Shown in pieces: positions 36,811 through 45,828 of a stretch of DNA of 64,000 nt (position 1 is the stretch's first letter; each line of letters begins with the position of its first letter). A program made the position numbers and the translations under genes. The DNA comes from Pseudomonas cannabina (GTDB lineage Bacteria > Pseudomonadota > Gammaproteobacteria > Pseudomonadales > Pseudomonadaceae). The notes beneath the pieces are model-generated. The model saw only the letters and a program-made list of their open reading frames with translations, ran no database searches and had not been told where the DNA came from. The stretch spans positions 3,162,001 through 3,226,000 of the forward strand of contig NZ_FNKU01000001.1 of NCBI RefSeq assembly GCF_900100365.1, read 5' to 3'.

Positions 36811-39123
36811 ATGGAGTGGCTGGGTTTAAACATGTTCGCCGGCCTTCCAGCGGACGGGCAACTGCTGATCGACTGTAGTCACAACATGTTTCTGGTGGCG
36901 CTGGCCTATGGAGTCGCGTGCGCCTCGTGTTTTGCCACGCTGGATATTGCCGACCGGGTCATTCTCGTCGAGGCCGTCAAAAGCCGTCGTCTGTGGAAGG
37001 CCTTGGGCGCGCTGTGCCTGGCGGGCGGCGTATGGGCCATGCACTTCATCAGCATGCTGGCATTCCAGGCACCGCTGACGATTTCCTATGACCTGACCAT
37101 CACCCTGACATCGCTGCTGATCGTGCTGGTCACCGCACTGCTGGCCATGAGGGCGCTGACGGTACCGACGCTGACCCTGAAAAACTGCCTGTTCAGTTCA
37201 GTGGTCATGGGGATCGGCATCAGCATCATGCATTACCTCGGCATGTCGGCAATGCGTTCCGAGGCCACTCAATATTACGAACCGCAGATGTTCTCGCTGT
37301 CGATTCTGGTAGCCATCCTCTCCAGCATTGCGCTGTTGACCCTGGCTCGCCACCTTCGCCAGCACAGCGGCATGTTCCATCAGATGTTTCGTTATGGCGT
37401 CAGTCTGTTGCTGGGGGCCGGCCTGCTGACCATGCACCTGATGGGCATGCGCGCATTGCGGCTGGTCATGCCGGAGGGTGCCGAGCTGTTGACCCCCAGC
37501 ACCGGAAACAGCCAGCAATTGGGGCTGACCATTGCTGCCATCACGTTGCTGATTATTGCCGGGAGCATCAGCGCCGCAATGGCTGACAAAAAGCTGCAAA
37601 GCAAAGAGCATGACCTGCAACGGGTCAACGCCCTGCTCAGCCAGCTGGATCAGGCCCGTGTCTCACTGCAGCAAGTCGCGCATTACGACCCACTGACCAA
37701 CCTGATCAACCGTCGCGGCTTCAACCAGATATTTGCTGAGAAACTGCTGGAACATACCCTCGGCAAAGGCATGCTCGCGGTGATGTTTCTCGACATCGAC
37801 CATTTCAAGCGCATCAACGACAGCCTGGGGCACGATGCCGGTGACGAGTTGCTCAAAGTCATCGCCGAACGCATTCGCAGCGCCACGCGTGTGCAGGACG
37901 TTGTCTCACGCTTTGGTGGCGACGAATTCTGCATTCTGCTGAGCATTCCCGACTACGAAGAGGCCCGACATCTGGCCCATCGGGTCATGCAGAAAATGAA
38001 GGAAACCATCGCCCTCGCGGGAAGGCGCATGGTCATGACCACCAGCATTGGCATCGCCGTGTTCCCGCGTGATGGCATCACCTGTGACGAGTTGCTCAAG
38101 CATGCCGACCTGGCGCTGTATCAGTCGAAAGGCGCCGGGCGCAACCGGGTCAATTTCTTCAGCCCGGACCTCAAGACCAAGGCCAGTATGGAGCTGCATC
38201 TGGAGGAAGAATTGCGCAGTGCGTTGCGCGAAGAGACCGGTCTGCAGGTGTACTACCAGCCTATCGTTGACCTGCGCACCGGGCACATCGCCAAGCTGGA
38301 AGCGCTGGTGCGCTGGAATCATCCGCACCACGGTCTGCTGGTGCCGGACCGGTTCATCGGCATTGCCGAGGCCAACGGCCTGATTGCCGAGCTGGACAAC
38401 TGGGTGCTGCGCCGTGCCTGCCATGATTTGGGCACCTTGCGCCAGGAAGGCCTTGATCAGCTAATCATTGCCGTGAACTGTTCAGCGCTCAACCTGGGCC
38501 GCGACGAGCTGGTCGAAGAAGTCGAGTACGCGCTGGCCGACGCCAACGTCGCCCCCGGCAGGCTGGAACTGGAGGTGACCGAAAACGCCTTGATGGGCAA
38601 CATCAGCAACACCATCCTGATGCTCAAACAGATTCGCAGCCTGGGCGTTTCGCTGTCGATCGACGACTTCGGCACCGGCTACTCGTCGCTGGCCTATTTG
38701 AAACGCCTGCCGCTGGACACGCTGAAAATCGATCGCTCGTTCATCATCGACATCCCCAATTCCCCGCAGGACATGGAAATTGTCCAGGCGATTATCGTCA
38801 TGGCGCACACGCTGCGCCTGAAAGTGGTCACCGAGGGCGTGGAAACCCCGGAACAGCTGGAATTTCTGAGCAAGTTTGGCAGTGATTACGTACAAGGCTA
38901 CCTGTTCAGCACGCCGCAACCACTCGAGCGCATTTTGCCGCTGGTCAGGCAAATGAACCTGCCTGTTCCGACTCGAACCTCGCCCTCATCGCTGGCAGTG
39001 GATACGTCCGAGGCCGCGAGCCACGGCCAGCAGTCAATGGACCTTTTTGGCGAATTGCCAGACAGCAACATCCTTTCCGCCTACCGGTCGCCGCGTGCAC
39101 AGCGAAGCCGCGCCAACGACTGA
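36811..39123 (+). CDS. nbdA: MHYT-GGDEF-EAL membrane c-di-GMP enzyme, NbdA-like
   Basis: 770 residues from ATG 36811 (MEWLGLNMFAGLPADG). The N-terminus has seven membrane helices with MHYT-type motifs (MHFISM, MHYLGM, MHLMGM) thought to bind a metal and sense a gas such as NO or O2. The GGDEF domain (about 290-460) has an intact RFGGDEFCILL and an RVQD inhibitory site five residues before it. The EAL domain keeps KLEALVRWNHP, ELEVTENALM, IDDFGTGYSS and VVTEGVET, so phosphodiesterase activity is likely. The architecture and neighbours match P. aeruginosa NbdA (PA3311), which promotes NO-induced biofilm dispersal. That protein is reported to have a degenerate AGDEF; here the motif is canonical. 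Confidence 0.88.
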   Translation: MEWLGLNMFAGLPADGQLLIDCSHNMFLVALAYGVACASCFATLDIADRVILVEAVKSRRLWKALGALCLAGGVWAMHFISMLAFQAPLTISYDLTITLTSLLIVLVTALLAMRALTVPTLTLKNCLFSSVVMGIGISIMHYLGMSAMRSEATQYYEPQMFSLSILVAILSSIALLTLARHLRQHSGMFHQMFRYGVSLLLGAGLLTMHLMGMRALRLVMPEGAELLTPSTGNSQQLGLTIAAITLLIIAGSISAAMADKKLQSKEHDLQRVNALLSQLDQARVSLQQVAHYDPLTNLINRRGFNQIFAEKLLEHTLGKGMLAVMFLDIDHFKRINDSLGHDAGDELLKVIAERIRSATRVQDVVSRFGGDEFCILLSIPDYEEARHLAHRVMQKMKETIALAGRRMVMTTSIGIAVFPRDGITCDELLKHADLALYQSKGAGRNRVNFFSPDLKTKASMELHLEEELRSALREETGLQVYYQPIVDLRTGHIAKLEALVRWNHPHHGLLVPDRFIGIAEANGLIAELDNWVLRRACHDLGTLRQEGLDQLIIAVNCSALNLGRDELVEEVEYALADANVAPGRLELEVTENALMGNISNTILMLKQIRSLGVSLSIDDFGTGYSSLAYLKRLPLDTLKIDRSFIIDIPNSPQDMEIVQAIIVMAHTLRLKVVTEGVETPEQLEFLSKFGSDYVQGYLFSTPQPLERILPLVRQMNLPVPTRTSPSSLAVDTSEAASHGQQSMDLFGELPDSNILSAYRSPRAQRSRAND

Positions 39124-39248
39124 TGATTGCCTGATCAATGCGCTGAAATCGCGTGTCCTTAAAGTGTGGCCCCGCGCTACTTGAACACCCGGACAGTTAC
39201 CTTCCAACCCAGTCTGCCAGCCGAGCAGGCACTTTAAGGGTGCAGCAT

Positions 39249-39554
39249 TCAGTCGTTCGCCCTGTTTTGAATCAGAACCCAAGGTGCAACTACGACTGCC
39301 CAGAGCAGCGGATCGCTCTCCACCAGCTCAAGCGCCTTGGTTTCAGAGACCTTGCCAACCTGCCCGTCAGCCAGCCACGCAGACACCTTGGCTGCCTCAT
39401 TTTCGGCCACAGCCTCGGCGACTTCGATGAGATCCAGCGGTGGCTCGACCCACAACAGGGCACCCTTGGCAAAGAATGGTTGCAATTCTGCCCAGCGAAT
39501 TGATGCGGTTTCTCCGAGCAGTTTGGCATAGAGGGTGCTAGGTTCTTGCGTCAT
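39249..39554 (-). CDS. DUF2288 family protein
   Basis: 101 residues from ATG 39554 (MTQEPSTLYAKLLGETASI). The sequence is a good match to the DUF2288 family as I know it: WAELQPFFAKGALLWVEPPLDLIEVAEA, broken here by no gap, then a short helix and SDPLLWAVVVAPWVLIQ. It is soluble, with no cysteine and no signal peptide. Function unknown. It converges with the NbdA-like gene, as in P. aeruginosa, where I recall the same pair adjacent. Confidence 0.8.
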   Translation of the reverse strand: MTQEPSTLYAKLLGETASIRWAELQPFFAKGALLWVEPPLDLIEVAEAVAENEAAKVSAWLADGQVGKVSETKALELVESDPLLWAVVVAPWVLIQNRAND

Positions 39555-39882
39555 GGGTTTCACCAGAAAGAAAATCGGCCCAATGATAGCGCCGACCCTC
39601 TCCGGGAAAAACCCGAAAGCAGGTGATTGGTCGCAGGGAAGTGCAGATAACCTTATGGATCTGAAGTGATTTCAGGCACTCAAGCGGTTGGATTCTGTAA
39701 CTTTCTTTCGATAAAGCGACACGCATCGGTTTGCCCCTGAACGCCCGGCTTTCCAAGCCAGCGAACGGCGCTCTAAACTGTTCCGGTACAGTTGGCGGCG
39801 CGCAGGAAAACCGGTGACCGAATCCGGTCCTGGAGCTTTGGCCATCAGGATTATAAAAACTACAACGCAAGAGTGGAGCATC
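39555..39882. other. Upstream region of braC
   Basis: The 328 bp between the divergent DUF2288 and braC genes must carry the bra promoter. I see no gene, repeat or clear operator. The open frame that extends braC upstream to 39814 lacks a ribosome site. By remembered P. aeruginosa order this gap is also where two otherwise distant gene groups (PA33xx and PA10xx) meet. Confidence 0.5.
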
Positions 39883-41007
39883 ATGACTAAGGGTACTAAT
39901 AAGCTGTCCAGGCTGTTTGCCGCACTGGTTATCGCGGGGGTTGCCAGCCATTCGTTCGCAGCTGACACCATCAAGATCGGCATCGCCGGCCCAAAAACCG
40001 GCCCGGTCGCCGAGTACGGCACCATGCAGTTCAACGGTGCCAAAATGGCCATCGAGCAGATCAACGCCAAAGGCGGCGTGGATGGCAAACAGCTTGAAGC
40101 CGTCGAGTACGACGATGCCTGCGACCCGAAACAGGCCGTTGCAGTTGCCAACAAAGTGGTCAACGACGGTGTTAAATTCGTGGTCGGTCACCTCTGCTCC
40201 AGCTCCACTCAGCCCGCGTCCGACGTCTATGAAGACGAAGGCATCATCATGGTGACGCCAGCCGCCACCAGCCCGGACATCACCAGCCGTGGCTACAAAC
40301 TGGTATTCCGTACCATTGGTCTCGACAGCGCTCAGGGCCCGGCCGCAGGCAACTACATTGCTGACGTCGCCAAGCCGAAAATCGTTGCGGTCATTCACGA
40401 CAAGCAGCAATACGGCGAAGGTATCGCAACGGCCGTGAAGCAAACGCTGGAGAAAAAAGGCATCAAGGTTGCGCTGTTCGAAGGCATCAACGCGGGCGAC
40501 AAAGACTTCTCCTCGCTGATCGCCAAACTCAAGCAAGCCAACGTTGAATTCGTCTACTACGGCGGCTACCACCCTGAGCTGGGCCAGATCCTGCGCCAGT
40601 CCAAGGAAAAAGGCCTGAAAGCGAAGTTCATGGGCCCTGAAGGTGTCGGCAACGAGTCCATCTCGCAAATCGCTGGCGATGCTTCCGAAGGCCTGCTGGT
40701 GACCCTGCCGAAATCCTTTGATCAGGACCCGGCCAACCAGGCGCTGACCAAGGCGTTCCAGGACAAGAAGCAAGACCCGAGCGGCCCGTTCGTGTACCCG
40801 TCCTACTCCGCCGTTCAGGTCATTGCTGACGGCATCGCTGCCGCCAAGTCCGAAGACACCGCGAAAGTGGCAGCCGCCATCCATGCGGGCTCCTTCAAGA
40901 CGCCGATGGGCGACCTGAGCTATGACGAAAAAGGCGACCTGAAGAACTTCCAGTTCGTGGTTTACGAGTGGCACTTCGGCAAGCCGAAGACCGAAGCCGC
41001 CAAATAA
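39883..41007 (+). CDS. braC: Branched-chain amino acid ABC transporter, periplasmic binding protein
   Basis: 374 residues from ATG 39883, preceded by GTGGAG. The signal peptide ends at SHSFA, before ADTIKIGIAGPKTGP. The Leu/Ile/Val-binding fold is evident (GHLCSSSTQPASDVYEDEGI, TPAATSPDI, VEFVYYGGYHPELGQI); two cysteines (DDACDP and GHLCSS) fit the conserved disulfide. It captures leucine, isoleucine, valine and probably alanine or threonine in the periplasm for BraDEFG. A terminator hairpin follows at 41027, so BraC can be made in excess of the membrane parts. Confidence 0.95.
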   Translation: MTKGTNKLSRLFAALVIAGVASHSFAADTIKIGIAGPKTGPVAEYGTMQFNGAKMAIEQINAKGGVDGKQLEAVEYDDACDPKQAVAVANKVVNDGVKFVVGHLCSSSTQPASDVYEDEGIIMVTPAATSPDITSRGYKLVFRTIGLDSAQGPAAGNYIADVAKPKIVAVIHDKQQYGEGIATAVKQTLEKKGIKVALFEGINAGDKDFSSLIAKLKQANVEFVYYGGYHPELGQILRQSKEKGLKAKFMGPEGVGNESISQIAGDASEGLLVTLPKSFDQDPANQALTKAFQDKKQDPSGPFVYPSYSAVQVIADGIAAAKSEDTAKVAAAIHAGSFKTPMGDLSYDEKGDLKNFQFVVYEWHFGKPKTEAAK

Positions 41008-41026
41008 GCTGCTGCGTCAACCACCG

Positions 41027-41058
41027 AAGCCCACTGCCTGCGCAGTGGGCTTTGTTTT
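41027..41058 (+). terminator. Hairpin between braC and braD
   Basis: AAGCCCACTGC, loop CTGC, GCAGTGGGCTT, then TGTTTT. A strong Rho-independent terminator shape within the bra gene set; it probably attenuates read-through into braD. Confidence 0.8.
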
Positions 41059-41230
41059 ACAAATCCCGGCCCGTTCGCCCTCTCTGAAAGCAGAGCAGCG
41101 CAACGAAGCCCCCTGAAAATCTTAAAACCGTCACCAGCGGTTCTCTGACAGCGTCACGAGCAACGCATCGACAGAATGCGCCCCGGCTCGATTCGGAGAA
41201 ATGCAGATCAGGTTTTTAGGAGCGCGGTAA

Positions 41231-42154
41231 ATGCCCGAGTTATTCCACTACATGCAGCAACTGGTCAATGGCCTGACCATTGGCAGTACGTATGCATTGA
41301 TCGCCATCGGCTACACGATGGTCTACGGCATCATCGGAATGATCAACTTCGCCCACGGCGAGGTGTACATGATCGGTTCCTATGTTGCTTTCATGGCACT
41401 CGCCGGACTGGCGATGCTGGGGATTCACAGCCTGCCGTTGCTGATGATTGCCGGTTTTGCCGCAGCCATCATCGTGACCAGCGCCTATGGATACAGCATC
41501 GAGCGCGTGGCCTACCGTCCGTTGCGCAACAGCAACCGTCTGATTCCACTGATTTCTGCGATCGGCATGTCGATCTTCCTGCAGAACTCGGTTCAGCTTT
41601 CCCAGGGTTCCGGCAACTATGCCATCCCCAACCTGCTGCCCGGCAGCCTGTCGTTCGGGCCCGGTGGTTCGCAGGAAGTGCTGATTTCCTACATGCAGAT
41701 CGTGGTGTTCGTCGTCACCCTGCTGGCCATGACCGGCCTGACCCTGTTCATCTCCCGCTCACGCATGGGCCGCGCCTGCCGCGCCTGCGCCGAAGACATG
41801 AAGATGGCCAATCTGCTGGGGATCAACACCAACAACATCATTGCCCTGACCTTTGTGGTCGGTGCGGCACTGGCGGCCGTCGCGGCCATGCTGCTGAGCA
41901 TGCAATACGGCGTGATCAACCCCAATGCCGGATTCCTCGTCGGGCTCAAAGCATTCACTGCGGCGGTGCTGGGCGGTATCGGCTCGATCCCCGGCGCTGT
42001 ACTCGGCGGCCTGGTACTGGGTGTCGCCGAAGCCTTCGGCGCCGACATTTTTGGTGATCAGTACAAGGACGTCGTGGCCTTCGGCCTGCTGGTCCTGGTG
42101 CTGCTGTTCCGACCGACCGGTATTCTGGGTCGTCCGGAGGTTGAGAAAGTATGA
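41231..42154 (+). CDS. braD: Branched-chain amino acid ABC transporter, permease (LivH type)
   Basis: 307 residues, about eight membrane helices. The start [20 protein letters not shown] and [20 protein letters not shown] are LivH/BraD hallmarks; the coupling helix region that contacts the ATPases is near [24 protein letters not shown] precedes the ATG. It forms the inner-membrane channel with BraE. Its stop overlaps the braE start by four bases (ATGA), indicating translational coupling. Confidence 0.95.
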   Translation: MPELFHYMQQLVNGLTIGSTYALIAIGYTMVYGIIGMINFAHGEVYMIGSYVAFMALAGLAMLGIHSLPLLMIAGFAAAIIVTSAYGYSIERVAYRPLRNSNRLIPLISAIGMSIFLQNSVQLSQGSGNYAIPNLLPGSLSFGPGGSQEVLISYMQIVVFVVTLLAMTGLTLFISRSRMGRACRACAEDMKMANLLGINTNNIIALTFVVGAALAAVAAMLLSMQYGVINPNAGFLVGLKAFTAAVLGGIGSIPGAVLGGLVLGVAEAFGADIFGDQYKDVVAFGLLVLVLLFRPTGILGRPEVEKV

Positions 42155-43416
42155 GCAAGTCTTTCAAACAGGCGCTGTTCAGCGCCGCGCTGGTCTGGGC
42201 AGTGGCCTACCCGGTGTTCGGCCTGAAACTGGCCTTCTCCGGCGTCACGCTGCAAGTGCAGAATGCCAGCCCGCTGACCCTGACCATCATTGCCGTATGT
42301 TCGGTCCTGCTGTTTCTGCGCGTGCTGTTCGCCGAACAGATCAGCGGCCTGCTTCGCGGCTCCGACAAGCCACTGATCCCGCAAAAGACCAGCGACTTCC
42401 TGACTCAGCCGACTACCCAACGCTGGGGTCTGGCAGCGTTGATCGTGCTGGCCTTCATCTGGCCGTTCTTCGGTTCGCGCGGCGCGGTGGACATCGTCAC
42501 GCTGATCCTGATCTACGTCATGCTCGGCCTCGGCCTGAACATCGTGGTCGGGCTCGCAGGCCTGCTCGACCTCGGCTACGTGGGTTTCTATGCGGTCGGT
42601 GCCTACAGCTACGCCCTGCTGTCGCATTACTACGGCTTCGGGTTCTGGATCTGTCTGCCGATTGCGGGGTTGATGGCGGCGCTGTTCGGGTTCCTGCTGG
42701 GCTTTCCGGTATTGCGTCTGCGCGGAGACTATCTGGCCATCGTGACGCTCGGGTTCGGCGAGATCATCCGGATTTTCCTGCGTAACCTGACCGACATCAC
42801 CGGCGGCCCGAACGGCATCAGCAACATCGAAAAACCGACCTTCTTCGGCCTGACCTTCGAGCGCAAGGCTGCCGAGGGCATGCAGACGTTTCATGAGTTC
42901 TTCGGCCTGCCGTACAACTCGATCAACAAAGTCATTTTTCTCTACCTGATCGCCCTGCTGCTGGCGCTGGCCGCACTGTTCGTCATCAACCGCCTGCTGC
43001 GCATGCCGATCGGTCGGGCCTGGGAAGCGTTGCGTGAAGACGAAATCGCCTGCCGTGCACTGGGCCTGAACCCGACGGTGATCAAGCTTTCGGCCTTCAC
43101 CCTCGGCGCGGCCTTCGCAGGTTTCGCGGGCAGCTTCTTTGCCGCGCGTCAGGGTCTGATCACACCGGAATCCTTCACCTTCATCGAGTCGGCAATCATT
43201 CTGGCCATCGTCGTGCTGGGCGGCATGGGCTCGCAACTGGGCGTGATCCTGGCGGCCATAGTGATGATCCTGCTGCCTGAGCTGATGCGTGAGTTCAGTG
43301 ACTACCGCATGCTGATGTTCGGCGCGCTGATGGTGCTGATGATGATCTGGCGTCCACAGGGCTTCCTGCCGATGCAGCGACCCGAAATGAAATTGAAAGC
43401 GGAGCTGCCGAAATGA
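42151..43416 (+). CDS. braE: Branched-chain amino acid ABC transporter, permease (LivM type)
   Basis: 421 residues. It has an N-terminal extension of about 100 residues with extra helices, as in BraE/LivM, then the conserved permease: [52 protein letters not shown]. The coupling motif is [17 protein letters not shown]. It pairs with BraD. The ends overlap braD and braF by four bases each, so the permease and ATPase genes form a tight operon. Confidence 0.95.
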   Translation: MSKSFKQALFSAALVWAVAYPVFGLKLAFSGVTLQVQNASPLTLTIIAVCSVLLFLRVLFAEQISGLLRGSDKPLIPQKTSDFLTQPTTQRWGLAALIVLAFIWPFFGSRGAVDIVTLILIYVMLGLGLNIVVGLAGLLDLGYVGFYAVGAYSYALLSHYYGFGFWICLPIAGLMAALFGFLLGFPVLRLRGDYLAIVTLGFGEIIRIFLRNLTDITGGPNGISNIEKPTFFGLTFERKAAEGMQTFHEFFGLPYNSINKVIFLYLIALLLALAALFVINRLLRMPIGRAWEALREDEIACRALGLNPTVIKLSAFTLGAAFAGFAGSFFAARQGLITPESFTFIESAIILAIVVLGGMGSQLGVILAAIVMILLPELMREFSDYRMLMFGALMVLMMIWRPQGFLPMQRPEMKLKAELPK

Positions 43417-44180
43417 GCCGCCCATTACTGCAAGCCACTGGCTTGAGCATGCGTTTCGGCGGCCTGCTGGCGGTCAACGGTGTCGCCCTGACGGTCAATA
43501 AAGGGCAGGTCGTGTCAATGATCGGTCCCAACGGCGCAGGCAAAACCACGGTCTTCAACTGCCTGACCGGTTTCTACCGGCCCAGCGCAGGCACCATTCT
43601 GCTGGACGGCGAACCGATTCAAGGCCTGGCCGGTCACCAGATTGCCCGCAAGGGCGTGGTGCGAACCTTTCAGAACGTGCGTCTGTTCAAGGAAATGACC
43701 GCGGTGGAGAACCTGCTGGTTGCCCAGCACCGGCATTTGAACACCAACTTCCTGTCCGGGCTGTTCAAGACTCCAGCGTTCCGCCGCAGCGAACGCGAAG
43801 CCATGGACTACGCCGAGCACTGGCTGGAAGCAGTCAACCTGCGGGAGTTCGCCAACCGTCCTGCCGGCACGCTGGCCTACGGTCAGCAACGTCGCCTGGA
43901 AATCGCCCGCTGCATGATGACCCGCCCACGCATCCTGATGCTCGACGAACCGGCTGCCGGCCTGAACCCTCGGGAAACCGACGACCTGAAAGCGCTGATT
44001 GGCGTGTTGCGCAACGATCACGACGCTACCGTGTTGTTGATCGAGCACGACATGAAACTGGTAATGAGCATTTCTGACCACATCGTGGTGATCAATCAGG
44101 GCACACCGCTGGCCGACGGCACACCGGAACAGATTCGCGACAATCCTGACGTGATCAAAGCCTACCTGGGGGAAGCGTAA
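43413..44180 (+). CDS. braF: Branched-chain amino acid ABC transporter, ATPase (LivG type)
   Basis: 255 residues. Walker [10 protein letters not shown], signature [15 protein letters not shown] (LivG-type LAYGQQ), Walker [14 protein letters not shown], switch His in [10 protein letters not shown]. It supplies ATP-driven force for BraDE together with BraG. The stop at 44178-44180 abuts the braG start directly. Confidence 0.95.
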   Translation: MSRPLLQATGLSMRFGGLLAVNGVALTVNKGQVVSMIGPNGAGKTTVFNCLTGFYRPSAGTILLDGEPIQGLAGHQIARKGVVRTFQNVRLFKEMTAVENLLVAQHRHLNTNFLSGLFKTPAFRRSEREAMDYAEHWLEAVNLREFANRPAGTLAYGQQRRLEIARCMMTRPRILMLDEPAAGLNPRETDDLKALIGVLRNDHDATVLLIEHDMKLVMSISDHIVVINQGTPLADGTPEQIRDNPDVIKAYLGEA

Positions 44181-44882
44181 ATGCTGCAATTCGAAAACGT
44201 TTCCACCTTCTACGGCAAGATTCAGGCGCTGCACAGCGTCAACGTGGAAGTGCGTCAAGGCGAGATCGTCACCCTGATCGGCGCCAACGGCGCGGGCAAG
44301 TCCACCCTGCTGATGACCCTGTGCGGTTCACCCCGCGCCCACAGCGGCAGCATCCGTTACATGGGCGAAGAGCTGGTCGGTCAGGAATCGTCGATCATCA
44401 TGCGCAAGAGCATCGCCGTGGTGCCGGAAGGCCGCCGGGTGTTTGCGCGCCTGACGGTCGAAGAAAACCTGGCGATGGGCGGTTTCTTCACGGAAAAGGC
44501 TGACTATCAGGAGCAGATGGACAAGGTCCTGCATCTCTTCCCGCGTCTCAAGGAACGCTTCAATCAGCGCGGCGGCACCATGTCCGGTGGCGAACAGCAG
44601 ATGCTTGCCATCGGCCGCGCGCTGATGAGCAAGCCCAAGCTGCTGCTGCTCGACGAGCCTTCGCTGGGGCTGGCACCGATCATCATTCAGCAGATTTTCG
44701 AGATCGTCGAACAACTGCGCCGGGATGGCGTGACCGTGTTTCTGGTCGAGCAAAACGCCAACCAGGCCCTGAAAGTCGCCGACCGCGCCTACGTCCTGGA
44801 GAACGGCCGCGTGGTCATGCAAGGCACAGGCGAAGAACTGCTGGTCGATCCGAAAGTGCGGGATGCGTATCTGGGCGGGTGA
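44181..44882 (+). CDS. braG: Branched-chain amino acid ABC transporter, ATPase (LivF type)
   Basis: 233 residues. Walker A GANGAGKST, signature MSGGEQQMLAIGRALM, Walker B LLLLDEPSLGLAP, and VFLVEQNANQAL with the LivF-type Gln in place of the switch His. It is the second ATPase of the BraCDEFG importer and the last gene of the operon; a strong palindrome follows at 44933. Confidence 0.95.
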   Translation: MLQFENVSTFYGKIQALHSVNVEVRQGEIVTLIGANGAGKSTLLMTLCGSPRAHSGSIRYMGEELVGQESSIIMRKSIAVVPEGRRVFARLTVEENLAMGGFFTEKADYQEQMDKVLHLFPRLKERFNQRGGTMSGGEQQMLAIGRALMSKPKLLLLDEPSLGLAPIIIQQIFEIVEQLRRDGVTVFLVEQNANQALKVADRAYVLENGRVVMQGTGEELLVDPKVRDAYLGG

Positions 44883-44932
44883 CATCACACAAGACAGCTC
44901 GTTATCCACGCTCACGGCTTCTGCCCATAGGC

Positions 44933-44974
44933 GTGGGAGCGGACCGGGCGAGGCTTCGCCCGGTCCGCTCCCGC
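44933..44974. repeat. Near-perfect REP-type palindrome after braG
   Basis: The arms pair over about 19 bp around a GGCT loop (GGGAGCGGACCGGGCGA on the left, its complement on the right). The same core (GGAGCGGACCGGGCGA) occurs near 59925. It lies 50 bp after braG and could end the operon transcript. Confidence 0.75.
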
Positions 44975-45050
44975 ACGCGATAGACATTCCACCCCTTGTG
45001 ATGCACCACCAGTCTGAGTAACGTGGCGGCACTTGTCTGGAGATCAATCC

Positions 45051-45731
45051 ATGTTCGCTGTTCGTTCTGTCCTTGTATTTGCCCTTCTTCCCCTGTTCGC
45101 CGGATGCCAGCTGCTTGGCAAGCCGGCCGATGCGCCCACGGTGTCCACCGCAGGCATGCTGCGTATGCAGGGCGACCTGACGGGCGAAAACGGTCAGTTG
45201 CTGTTCAAACCGTGCAATGAGCAGCGTCGCTACGTGGTCAAGGATCGCGGCAACACCGGTGTTCTTCAGGAAGCCGCCTCGCTCGCCGACAGCAAGGGCA
45301 AGGTGTTTGCCGATCTGCGCGGCAACTTCACGGCGAGCAAGGCCGGCAATAGCGACGGTCTGCTGGACCTGCACCAGCTGTATCGTGTCGAGCGCCCGGG
45401 CCAGTCCTGTGAAGACCTCAATTTCAAGCGCCTGACCCTGCACGTCAATGGCAACAAACCGGCCTGGAACGTCAATGTCAGTGGCAAGGGCATGGTGCTG
45501 GAGCGCGAAGGTGCCGAGCCACTGGCGGTGCCGTATGTCGAAGAGAAGCTTCCCGACGGCAGTTTCAGCATCAGCAGCGAGGCCAATAATCAGCGCATCG
45601 AGCTGTGGGTTGCGCCGCAGCGTTGCGTCGACAGCGTCAACGGCTCGGTGCAACACCTGACCGCCGAGCTGCGCATCAACGGCCAGGCCCAGCGTGGCTG
45701 CGGCTATTACGGCGGCTCGCGCGACGATTGA
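45051..45731 (+). CDS. Putative outer-membrane lipoprotein (COG3650-like)
   Basis: 226 residues from ATG 45051, preceded by TGGAG; an upstream start at 45033 lacks a site. The lipobox is LFAGC (Cys near residue 15), so the mature protein is lipid-anchored; the next residues are QLLGK, with no Asp at +2, which suggests outer-membrane sorting. The body appears beta-rich, with two Cys near QSCEDL and QRCVDS. I recognise a Pseudomonas family of COG3650 type with no assigned function. It lies between bra and the oxidoreductase. Confidence 0.75.
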   Translation: MFAVRSVLVFALLPLFAGCQLLGKPADAPTVSTAGMLRMQGDLTGENGQLLFKPCNEQRRYVVKDRGNTGVLQEAASLADSKGKVFADLRGNFTASKAGNSDGLLDLHQLYRVERPGQSCEDLNFKRLTLHVNGNKPAWNVNVSGKGMVLEREGAEPLAVPYVEEKLPDGSFSISSEANNQRIELWVAPQRCVDSVNGSVQHLTAELRINGQAQRGCGYYGGSRDD

Positions 45732-45828
45732 TCGGGCAGGCTCGCCGCCAAAGGGGTTCAGCGCTTATAATCGCCGGTTCTTGTAGTGCTGTCGGGCTGA
45801 ACCTGCGGCCCGAAAACTGGACCCTTTA

